Below, piece after piece: positions 1-5,435 of a DNA stretch of 13,813 nt. This DNA is from Clostridiales bacterium UBA6388. GTDB lineage: Bacteria > Bacillota > Clostridia > Oscillospirales > Oscillospiraceae. A model generated the notes under the pieces. That model was not told where the DNA came from. It made no database searches and saw nothing but the letters and a program-made list of their open reading frames with translations. The stretch's first letter is position 1, and each line of letters begins with the position of its first letter. The translations under genes and the position numbers were made by a program. Location of the stretch: the NCBI GenBank assembly GCA_002437575.1, contig DJQK01000126.1:1-13813 (forward strand), read 5' to 3'.

Positions 1-604
1 GCAGAGAGTACAAAATGATGATCGGGAACATCACGAGCGCGATCAGAGACAGCCGCCAGTTCATCGCGACCATGCAGCAAAGAGAAAGCACGATCAGCAC
101 GACGATGCGAAATACCGACACGAACTGCTCCTGAAAGAAGACCTTGATGCGCTCCACGTCCGCCGTGCAGCGCTGGATGATATCGCCGGTCGCATTTTTC
201 ATGTGCCAGCTCCACGGCAGGTGCGCGATGCGGTCATACAGAAGGTCGCGGCTTGTTTTGACCATCGTCTCGCACGCAAGAGACGAGTACACGTTCATCG
301 CATACCGGAACGCCGCGGACAGTAGTCCCACGCCCGCCAGCGCCAGCGCGATGAGCCCCATGTGCGAGCGAAAATACGCCGCGCCCCCGAGCCTGTCCCA
401 GAGCGTTTGCAGAATCTCCGGCAGCCGCACGGCCTTGTCCCCGATCACCGCGTCGACCGTCACGCGCAGGATCTGCGGGATGATCAGCTCCAGCGCGGTA
501 AAGATCACGCCGGATAAAATACAAACGGCGAAATACCACTCGCTTCCGCGCAGCATCCGCCGCAGCGCCGCCCGGTTGGCCGCGCTTTTTTCTGTGTTTT
601 TCAA
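1..604 (-). CDS. ABC exporter, N-terminal transmembrane domain (partial)
   Basis: This is the first 201 codons of an ABC-type exporter half-transporter; the ATP-binding domain lies beyond the window edge. The start is TTG at 604, preceded by GGAGAGG at 611-617 with 6-7 nt spacing; no ATG is better placed. The protein begins LKNTEKSAANRAALRRML. Hydrophobic segments are visible near residues 24-45, 84-102 and 160-180, followed by a fourth at the cut end. The motif TGDIIQRCTADVERIK near residues 138-153 is the hallmark of the cytoplasmic coupling region in MsbA/LmrA-type exporters. The family exports lipids, drugs or peptides across the cytoplasmic membrane using ATP; the substrate here cannot be told. 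I see no convincing promoter just upstream, where a small AT-rich hairpin (618-633) abuts the ribosome site. Confidence 0.88.
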   Translation of the reverse strand, partial: MKNTEKSAANRAALRRMLRGSEWYFAVCILSGVIFTALELIIPQILRVTVDAVIGDKAVRLPEILQTLWDRLGGAAYFRSHMGLIALALAGVGLLSAAFRYAMNVYSSLACETMVKTSRDLLYDRIAHLPWSWHMKNATGDIIQRCTADVERIKVFFQEQFVSVFRIVVLIVLSLCCMVAMNWRLSLIALVMFPIIILYSL

Positions 605-646
605 AGCTTCCCTCTCCAATTATCAGAATAATTGCAAAAATAGAAT

Positions 647-783
647 GGGCCGATGTGCGCAATCGGCCCCTACGTATGATACGTGATTCCAACAACGCTG
701 TAGGGACGATGTGCGCAATCGGCCCCTGCGCATTTTACATGATGCAAACAAATCTGTAGGGGCCGATGCCCACATCGGCCCGC
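647..783. repeat. Tandem palindromic repeat, period 56-57 bp
   Basis: Three copies of a GC-rich palindrome sit between the HAD gene and the ABC exporter gene. The stem is GGGCCGAT/ATCGGCCC. Cores begin at 651, 707 and 764. Copies 1 and 2 share the core cgatgtgcgcaatcggcccc; copy 3 has loop CCCA and a 9-bp stem. The linkers also resemble each other, about 25 of 34 aligned positions by eye, so the whole unit appears tandemly duplicated rather than only the palindrome being dispersed. No T-tract follows any stem on either strand, so they are not standard terminators. Function is unknown. Confidence 0.8.
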
Positions 784-792
784 ACCGCACAT

Positions 793-1458
793 CTACAATT
801 TTCCAAACAGTCCGATCGCCTCATCGAGCCTTGCGACCTTCGCATAACACCTGCCCGGAAGAGCCGCCGTCGGGTCCATCACGTCGGGCACGACGATGAC
901 CGGAAAGCCGCCGTTAGCGCCCGCGAGAAGGCCGTTGCGCGAGTCTTCAAACACGACGCATTTTCCGGGGTCGCTTGCGCCCAGCGCCTGCATCGCAAGC
1001 AAAAAGATCTCCGGGTCGGGCTTTCCGTGCGTGACCTTGTCGCCGGTGATGACCCGCGCAAAATAGTCTGTTAATCCCGCGTTCTCCAGATACCCCATCG
1101 CGGTGCCTGCATCCGAGGACGTGGCCACGGCGCAGGGAATGCTGTTTTCCTTCAAAAAGTCCAGAAGCTCTCGAAGCCCGGGCTTTACCGGAATGCCGTT
1201 TTCCGCGATATACTCCTTCATCCACGCGCGGAACATCCCAAGACACGTGTCACAGTCCGCAGGGCAGCCCGGAAACGCCTCCGGGAACATTTGAAGCGCC
1301 GACCGGTGGTTGAGGCCGACGAGCTTCAAAATGCCTTCCCGCGTGAACCGGTAGCCGATCGCGGGGCCGATGTGGTCGATAAACGCGCGGATAAACAGGT
1401 TCTCCGTGTCGAACATCAGCCCATCCATATCAAAGATCGCACAGGTAAATTTCATCAT
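793..1458 (-). CDS. HAD-superfamily hydrolase (beta-phosphoglucomutase-like)
   Basis: A 221-residue HAD phosphatase or phosphomutase of the beta-PGM-like, helical-cap type. Motif I is FDMDGLMFDTE, with nucleophile D10 and acid/base D12. Motif II is the TSS at residues 113-115. Motif III is K146 in THGKPDPEIF. Motif IV is the acidic pair E171-D172 in VVFEDSRNG. The cap domain occupies roughly residues 16-80. All catalytic motifs are intact and the length is normal. Such enzymes dephosphorylate small sugar phosphates, nucleotides or related metabolites in the cytoplasm; the substrate is not predictable. The ATG at 1458 overlaps the stop of the upstream gene as ATGATGA, which implies translational coupling; an AAGGAAG site lies just upstream. 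A second ATG follows directly and is an alternative start. Confidence 0.93.
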   Translation of the reverse strand: MMKFTCAIFDMDGLMFDTENLFIRAFIDHIGPAIGYRFTREGILKLVGLNHRSALQMFPEAFPGCPADCDTCLGMFRAWMKEYIAENGIPVKPGLRELLDFLKENSIPCAVATSSDAGTAMGYLENAGLTDYFARVITGDKVTHGKPDPEIFLLAMQALGASDPGKCVVFEDSRNGLLAGANGGFPVIVVPDVMDPTAALPGRCYAKVARLDEAIGLFGKL

Positions 1459-2903
1459 TGCTCTTCCTTCTTGCCGTCCAGAAGCGTGACGGTTTTGTCC
1501 TCCAGCCGTTTTTCATGGAACACGAGCGTCCATGTTACGCGCCGTTTTTCCTCCCGCCGCACCTGTGAGCAGACACAGTCCTTGCCTCTTTCAAATGCAG
1601 CAATGCCGCTTACGCCGCCGATAACGCCGACGGAAGGATCCCGAGCGGGAAGCCGGATCGGCTCTGCAAAATCGCGCAGCGTGATGCTCCACTCCGGCAC
1701 TTCCGGCGTGATGGCATAGCAAAGCGCCGTCGTGTAAAGCGTCTGGCCGAAATAATCCAGCGATTTATCCTCCATCGCCCGCGCCGTAATGGTATAGGTT
1801 TCCGTCTGCCTCGGAAGCCGGAACTGCATGAAATCTCCCGCCTTCTCCGGCGTAAATTCCGGCCCCGGAACGTCCAGAAGGTCCTCTTGCAGACAAAGGC
1901 TGAGGCTCTTGAGCGTCTGCTTTTTGTCCTTCCACGGAAAACTGATGCGCGAAATGTACCAGCCGTCAAGCTCGTCGAGGCCATAGCGTTCGCGCACCTG
2001 CTTGTTTTCACGGCCGTTTCCCTCGGGATACAGCGGGTCCCAGCACAAAGCGCAGCCGTGCTTCCACCGGAGCGTCTGCCCGTTTACCGTGAGCTCAGCC
2101 GAAAAGCGCCCTTCAAACGGATTTTCTGCCCGGGCGCGGATGCATTTTTCCTCTTTCCAGTCGCTGCCGTCGTTCTCCGGCGTAAGCTCCCATTTTTCGC
2201 GGAAGGAAAACAGCGTTTCTGCCGGCACGCGCCTGCAAAGATCGAGCACGACGCCTTCCCTGCAGACATACGCCGCCGGAACGAGCCACTCGTCTTCGCC
2301 CCAGATAAAGCTCTTCCCGATGGAAATTTCCTTTCCGGCCGGGCCTTCTGCGCCCCAGAAGTTTCCGTTGAACGTGACCTTCCACGGTTTGGTCTGTTCG
2401 GCGCCGTCTCCGACCGTCTCGTAAAATTCCGCGGAAAAGCGCAGCTTTCCATAGTCAAAGCCCGACTGCACGGTGTGGATATACTTCCACGGCTCTGCCA
2501 TCGGCCGCAGATGAAACGTGCGCGCGATCATTTCCAGCACGGCCTTTTGTTCATCGTCGGACGGGTGCTTCTGCTCGAAATCCTCGAGCTGCGCCGCGTC
2601 CCACTGCCACGCCTGCTCGATGGCGGCCGCGTCATGCAGCGCCAGCAGAAGCCGTAAAAAATCGCGGAACGATTTTGCCACCGGATGCACGCAGCCGTCT
2701 CGTCCGTTCATGGGGCTGACGGCGAACACCGTCTCTCCGAAGCCGCGCACAAAGCAGAAGTGGATGCCGTCCACGCCGCTTCTGGCAAAGATCCGCGCGC
2801 CCTTCGGCGTGCAGAAATACGGCTCCAGCGGGCCCTTCGTCAAAACGCCCAGCGGCTCGAGATCGATCCCCGCCTTCCAGAATTCCCGATCGGTCAGTCT
2901 CAA
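1455..2903 (-). CDS. Conserved-looking hypothetical protein, 482 aa
   Basis: I do not recognise this protein. It is soluble-looking, with no signal peptide or membrane span, and is unusually rich in tryptophan (about 16). Residues 35-90 alternate hydrophobic and aromatic positions (DGIHFCFV, ETVFAVSP) and end in a helix KSFRDFLRLLLALHD; this pattern faintly recalls SMI1/KNR4 (SUKH)-type domains, but that is inference only. Residues 145-340 look beta-rich, with motifs such as NGNFWGAEG and CALCWDPLYPEG. The tail is charged. The start is TTG at 2903, with AAAGGAG about 10 nt upstream and a sigma-A-like promoter at 2946-2973. The stop overlaps the start of the HAD hydrolase by 4 bases, so the two form a coupled operon. 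Base composition matches the neighbours. Confidence 0.8.
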   Translation of the reverse strand: MRLTDREFWKAGIDLEPLGVLTKGPLEPYFCTPKGARIFARSGVDGIHFCFVRGFGETVFAVSPMNGRDGCVHPVAKSFRDFLRLLLALHDAAAIEQAWQWDAAQLEDFEQKHPSDDEQKAVLEMIARTFHLRPMAEPWKYIHTVQSGFDYGKLRFSAEFYETVGDGAEQTKPWKVTFNGNFWGAEGPAGKEISIGKSFIWGEDEWLVPAAYVCREGVVLDLCRRVPAETLFSFREKWELTPENDGSDWKEEKCIRARAENPFEGRFSAELTVNGQTLRWKHGCALCWDPLYPEGNGRENKQVRERYGLDELDGWYISRISFPWKDKKQTLKSLSLCLQEDLLDVPGPEFTPEKAGDFMQFRLPRQTETYTITARAMEDKSLDYFGQTLYTTALCYAITPEVPEWSITLRDFAEPIRLPARDPSVGVIGGVSGIAAFERGKDCVCSQVRREEKRRVTWTLVFHEKRLEDKTVTLLDGKKEEQ

Positions 2904-2945
2904 TGCGCCCTCGCTCCTTTCCGCTGTTTGTGTGTCATTGCTTCT

Positions 2946-2973
2946 ATTTTACACATAATTTCCGGAAATTCAA
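2946..2973 (-). promoter_or_regulatory. Sigma-A promoter for the 482-aa gene/HAD operon
   Basis: Read on the minus strand: TTGAAT (-35, 2973-2968), a 16-bp spacer, then TAAAAT (-10, 2951-2946). It places transcription start about 35-40 nt before the TTG start at 2903. It is divergent from the promoter at 2998-3026, with the two -35 boxes only 24 bp apart. Confidence 0.65.
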
Positions 2974-2997
2974 CCATATCGCGGAAAAACGCGGCGC

Positions 2998-3026
2998 TTG
3001 ACAACAACGCGGACCGGTTTTACAAT
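2998..3026 (+). promoter_or_regulatory. Sigma-A promoter for the ATC hydrolase-like gene
   Basis: TTGACA at 2998-3003, a 17-bp spacer, and TACAAT at 3021-3026: a near-perfect housekeeping promoter. It is followed by a strong ribosome site AAAGGAGG at 3052-3059, 6 nt before the ATG at 3066. Confidence 0.85.
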
Positions 3027-3065
3027 AGCGCTGTTAGATCTCTCGAACCGTAAAGGAGGCTCCTT

Positions 3066-3695
3066 ATGAACTATACCCCGATGCAGAGCGGTATGTGGGC
3101 GCTGTTCGCCGTGCCCTTCCGAAAAAACCTGACTGTCGTTTTCGGTTACAACGAAAAAACGGCCCGCGCCGTCACGAAGGCTGCCAAAACGGAATACCGG
3201 AAAATTCTCGCGGAACTGCCCGATTTTGAAAAAGAGGACCGCTTTCTCATGAACATCGTCAGCTGCGCCATGCTGGGCGCTTTTATCCTGCATATGCCGC
3301 AGCGCCCGGACGTTGAACGTTTGACCGAATACTACGAGCGCTCGATGATGACGCCCGCGATGCGCTGGTTCTGCCGCAAAAGCGCCCAGAAAAAGTTCAC
3401 CCCGCAGGATATTGCCTCGATGGAAAAGACCGCGCGGTTCAAAGCTGCCGACCGCAATCCGTACTCCTGGAACATGGACTTTTACCCCTATCCCGACGGC
3501 AGCGGCTACGAGGCAAGATTTACATACTGCGGCATCTGCGCCCTCATGAAAAAGCTCGGCCTCTACGACCTCACGCCCGCGCTTTGTCATCTGGACTACG
3601 CGATGAGCGACGCCGGCGAGAAAAACCGCTTCGTCCGGGAATACACCCTGGCCTCCGGCGGGCCATACTGCGACTGCGGGTATCAAAAGGGATAA
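3066..3695 (+). CDS. L-2-amino-thiazoline-4-carboxylic acid hydrolase family protein
   Basis: A 209-residue protein that I assign to the ATC hydrolase family (PF14196) on its C-terminal signature: TYCGICALMKKLG at residues 153-165, LTPALCHLDYAM at 169-180, and FVREYTLASGGPYCDCGY at 189-206. Cysteines C155, C158, C174, C202 and C204 fit the conserved pattern and could bind a metal or act in catalysis. The characterised Pseudomonas enzyme opens the ring of 2-amino-thiazoline-4-carboxylate on the way to cysteine; most clostridial relatives are uncharacterised and may use other substrates. No signal peptide is obvious, so a cytoplasmic location is likely. The ATG at 3066 is fixed by AAAGGAGG 6 nt upstream. 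The gene is monocistronic, with a strong promoter, and converges on the pseudogene that follows. No clear terminator is seen after it. Confidence 0.85.
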   Translation: MNYTPMQSGMWALFAVPFRKNLTVVFGYNEKTARAVTKAAKTEYRKILAELPDFEKEDRFLMNIVSCAMLGAFILHMPQRPDVERLTEYYERSMMTPAMRWFCRKSAQKKFTPQDIASMEKTARFKAADRNPYSWNMDFYPYPDGSGYEARFTYCGICALMKKLGLYDLTPALCHLDYAMSDAGEKNRFVREYTLASGGPYCDCGYQKG

Positions 3696-3743
3696 TGGGA
3701 AGGTTTGGTCGGATCCCAGCTTCCCGGCTGCGGCCAGCTCGCT

Positions 3744-4137
3744 GCCGCCCAGCACATCAAGCGAGAATTCCACCCAGTCGGGACTGTGTCATACTTTGTA
3801 TAAGGGTAGATTTGTACTTGTAGGGCGCGGTCATCATGAGCATATCGGAAACGCTGACGCTTCGCAGCGTCTTTTCGCCGCGCTTCGGCGTATCGTCCGG
3901 AAAGAAGTCACAAGCCTTCCGGTCGATGCTGCCCAAAAGTCCCTTGTCCAGGGCGATGCCGAAAAGGATGGACACGGCGCTCCTCGTGACCGAAAACACG
4001 TGCAGACGGTTTTCCGCGGTGCAGCCGCCAAAGGATCGTTCCAGAACCGGCTTTCCATCCTTCCAAACGGCGATCCCGGCAATCTTTCCGTATTCCGCGC
4101 CGGCCACGCGTTCGGGTGCTTGCAATTTCTGCTGCAT
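3744..4137 (-). pseudogene. Serine beta-lactamase-like hydrolase, frameshifted and truncated
   Basis: The intact N-terminal reading frame resembles the class C beta-lactamase/esterase family: EYGKIAGIAVWKDGKPVLE, then HVFSVTRSAVSILFGIALDKG, then VSVSDMLMMTAPYKYKS. Three lesions are visible. First, the catalytic SxxK tetrad reads SVTR (AGG codon at 3984-3982, one base from AAG). Second, the frame is lost near 3785-3800: the continuation SPDWVEFSLDVLGG is in another frame, with an in-frame TGA just before it. Third, homology ends around 3744, only 49 bp from the stop of the convergent ATC-hydrolase gene, so two thirds of a normal-length enzyme is absent. The best original start is ATG at 4137, with AAGGAAAGGAAG upstream; an in-frame ATG at 4188 also exists. 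The open frame from 4188 runs only to a stop at 3757. Function is presumably lost. Confidence 0.82.
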
Positions 4138-4241
4138 GAGATGCTTCCTTTCCTTGCCGGACTGTGGCTCAGGCGAAGCAGAACCCATTTTGTTCCCGCT
4201 TTTTAGAATGCATAATACATATTGACCGCTATGTTCCCGGC

Positions 4242-4269
4242 ATTATAGAGCGTTCCTTTTTATTGTCAA
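4242..4269 (-). promoter_or_regulatory. Consensus sigma-A promoter upstream of the pseudogene
   Basis: Minus strand TTGACA (4269-4264), a 16-bp spacer, and TATAAT (4247-4242): both hexamers are perfect. The leader to the ATG at 4137 would be about 100 nt. The promoter begins 5 bp after the T-tract of the ogt terminator, a very compact gene boundary. Confidence 0.85.
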
Positions 4270-4273
4270 GCGC

Positions 4274-4307
4274 AAAAAAGCGAGGGCCGCCGAAACGCGG
4301 CTCCCGC
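4274..4307 (-). terminator. Rho-independent terminator of ogt
   Basis: Minus-strand stem of 11 positions (4307-4297 with 4290-4280; one mismatch and one wobble), loop of 6, followed by TTTTTT (4279-4274). It lies 28 bp after the ogt stop. Confidence 0.85.
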
Positions 4308-4334
4308 AAAGTTTGTATCGCATTCTGCCGCGCC

Positions 4335-4868
4335 CTAGAGCGCGGTTCCTTTTTCAGGAACGAAACATCCGGTCATATCGGCCCCTTCCAGCTCCAGAAG
4401 CCTGTGTTTTTTGACGATTCCCCCGGCATATCCGGTGAGACTGCCGTTCGCGCCGGCCACGCGGTGACAGGAAATGATACCGTAGATTTCGTTGTGCCCC
4501 ACTGCGCCGCCGACAGCCTGCGCGGACATCCGGGGCCTTCCCCTCTTTTCGGAAAGCTGTCTCGCAATTTTGCCGTAAGTCGTCGTTTTTCCGTATGGGA
4601 TCTGCAAAAGGATTTCCCACACCTCCTGCCGGAACGCGGAGCCGGCGGGATGCAGCGGCGGCATAAAATCCGGTTCGTTTCCGGCAAAATAAATGTCCAG
4701 CCAGCATCTGGCCTCCGCAAGAATCGGTGTTTCCCGCTGCGTGTGTTCCGCCGGGAGATTGACGGCAACGTATTTTTCGCCGTCAAACCAAAGGCCGGTC
4801 AGCCCAATTTCGTCCGCCGCCAGCAGGATACCGCCCAAAGGCGACGCATAGTGGCACGTAGAAACCAT
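4335..4868 (-). CDS. ogt: Methylated-DNA--protein-cysteine S-methyltransferase
   Basis: A 177-residue suicide DNA repair protein that transfers the alkyl group from O6-methylguanine (and O4-methylthymine) in DNA to its own cysteine. The active site is ISCHRVAG with C134; the usual proline before the cysteine is serine here (S133), while C-H-R is intact. The DNA-binding helix-turn-helix is in residues 85-125: IPYGKTTTYGKIARQL and SAQAVGGAVGHN. The signature GSLTGYAGGIVKKHRLLELE follows at 142-161. The N-terminal ribonuclease-H-like domain covers about residues 1-75. Length is normal for Ogt. The ATG at 4868 is supported by AAAAGGAG 8 nt upstream. The gene is monocistronic, with a weak promoter candidate at 4927-4955 and a strong terminator at 4274-4307. 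No Ada-type regulator is nearby. Confidence 0.95.
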   Translation of the reverse strand: MVSTCHYASPLGGILLAADEIGLTGLWFDGEKYVAVNLPAEHTQRETPILAEARCWLDIYFAGNEPDFMPPLHPAGSAFRQEVWEILLQIPYGKTTTYGKIARQLSEKRGRPRMSAQAVGGAVGHNEIYGIISCHRVAGANGSLTGYAGGIVKKHRLLELEGADMTGCFVPEKGTAL

Positions 4869-4926
4869 CCGTATTGCTCCTTTTCAAGCACACCTCCAGG
4901 CCAACGTGCCGAAACCTTTCACGAGC

Positions 4927-4955
4927 ATGGTAGCACAGAACACCGTAACGCGCAA
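4927..4955 (-). promoter_or_regulatory. Weak candidate ogt promoter
   Basis: Minus strand TTGCGC (4955-4950), a 17-bp spacer, and TACCAT (4932-4927). Each box matches the sigma-A consensus at four of six positions. It is the best match upstream of ogt, about 60 nt before the start. Confidence 0.4.
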
Positions 4956-5103
4956 ATGTGCAAAACGCCGGAAGCGTCTGCGCAGCCGCACCCGCGGCGT
5001 CAGATCCGGCACGCGGAGCATCATATTTTTGCATTTGCAGTCCAGCGCCTTTCGCCGAAGCGCGTGGACAGAAAAAACAGATTATAACGACCCTCGCTAT
5101 AAT

Positions 5104-5140
5104 AAAAGATGCAGACGTTTTTACACGTCTGCATCTTTTT
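5104..5140. terminator. Bidirectional-looking intrinsic terminator
   Basis: A perfect 15-bp stem (5104-5118 with 5125-5139), 6-nt loop TTTTAC. The plus strand ends in TTTTTT. The minus strand ends in TTTTATTAT, giving a usable but weaker T-tract. Because the tRNA gene upstream is read on the minus strand, it probably ends tRNA transcription; nothing convincing enters it on the plus strand. Confidence 0.75.
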
Positions 5141-5164
5141 TGCTGCTTGGCAATGGGCAAAGAA

Positions 5165-5219
5165 ATACGAACGCAAATGCGGTGATGCGGATCTCTCCGT
5201 CGCCGTATTGCGTTCGTAT
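5165..5219 (-). other. Long imperfect hairpin in the tRNA 3' trailer
   Basis: A perfect 12-bp inverted repeat (ATACGAACGCAA at 5165-5176; TTGCGTTCGTAT at 5208-5219) continues inward as a further stem of about 12 pairs with two G-U pairs and a 2-nt bulge, closing on a small loop near 5192-5195. On the minus strand it starts 11 nt after the tRNA CCA and is followed by TTTCTTT. It may be a first terminator or a processing signal. Confidence 0.6.
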
Positions 5220-5229
5220 AACTCTCTTA

Positions 5230-5305
5230 TGGTGGACCTGAAGAGACTCGAACTCTCGACCTCTCGGATGCGAACCGAACGCTCTCCCAGCTGAGCTACA
5301 GGCCC
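5230..5305 (-). tRNA. tRNA-Ala (anticodon CGC)
   Basis: A 76-nt tRNA with encoded CCA at the 3' end. The acceptor stem GGGCCTG pairs with CAGGTCC and contains the G3-U70 wobble that identifies alanine tRNAs. The D stem is GCTC/GAGC. The anticodon loop TTCGCAT gives anticodon CGC, which reads GCG codons; that suits a GC-rich genome. The T arm is GAGAG-TTCGAGT-CTCTT. It is transcribed from a consensus promoter at 5336-5364. Two hairpins follow it downstream. Confidence 0.95.
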
Positions 5306-5335
5306 ATATTTGCTTGCTTCCTCAAAAGCATATTT

Positions 5336-5364
5336 ATTATAGCGGTGCAAGGCGCGTTTGTCAA
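5336..5364 (-). promoter_or_regulatory. Consensus sigma-A promoter for tRNA-Ala
   Basis: Minus strand TTGACA (5364-5359), a 17-bp spacer, and TATAAT (5341-5336): a full consensus match, ending 30 nt before the mature tRNA 5' end, as expected for a strongly expressed tRNA gene. Confidence 0.9.
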
Positions 5365-5381
5365 GCACGAAGTCAAAAACC

Positions 5382-5410
5382 TTGCATTTTTTCGTGCGGA
5401 ATGGTACGAT
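5382..5410 (+). promoter_or_regulatory. Sigma-A promoter for the XdhC-family gene
   Basis: TTGCAT at 5382-5387, a 17-bp spacer, and TACGAT at 5405-5410. It is divergent from the tRNA promoter, with -35 boxes 17 bp apart. Start of transcription would fall near 5417, just before the ribosome site GGGAGG at 5422-5427, giving a very short leader. Confidence 0.65.
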
Positions 5411-5435
5411 AGCAAAAAACCGGGAGGCAAACAGC

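Larger units (their letters stand above)
4869..5229. other. Non-coding region between ogt and tRNA-Ala
   Basis: No reading frame here has a ribosome site or recognisable product. It holds, in order, a weak ogt promoter (4927-4955), a GC-rich stretch with loose inverted repeats (ACGCCG/CGGCGT around 4964-5000; GTCCAGCGC/GCGCGTGGAC at 5040-5069), a strong hairpin (5104-5140) and a long imperfect hairpin (5165-5219). The part from 4960 to 5095 has nothing I can assign. Confidence 0.6.

Noticed and set aside
647..783. Tandem palindromes as intrinsic terminators of the HAD operon
   Set aside because: Stems are strong, but no T-tract follows any of them on the minus strand.
1887..2657. 256-codon plus-strand frame opposite the 482-aa gene
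   Set aside because: GC-rich antisense frame without ribosome site or promoter; arginine- and proline-rich low-information translation.
2970..3773. 267-codon minus-strand frame opposite the ATC hydrolase gene
   Set aside because: It is the antisense shadow of that gene. Only its first dozen or so codons are meaningful, as the out-of-frame continuation of the beta-lactamase remnant.
4783..5160. 125-codon minus-strand frame upstream of ogt
   Set aside because: It overlaps ogt in another frame, crosses a terminator hairpin, lacks a ribosome site and has no recognisable motif.
5109..5294. Plus-strand 61-codon frame ending RLELSTSRMRTERSPS
   Set aside because: Antisense translation of the tRNA gene, starting inside a terminator hairpin, with no ribosome site.
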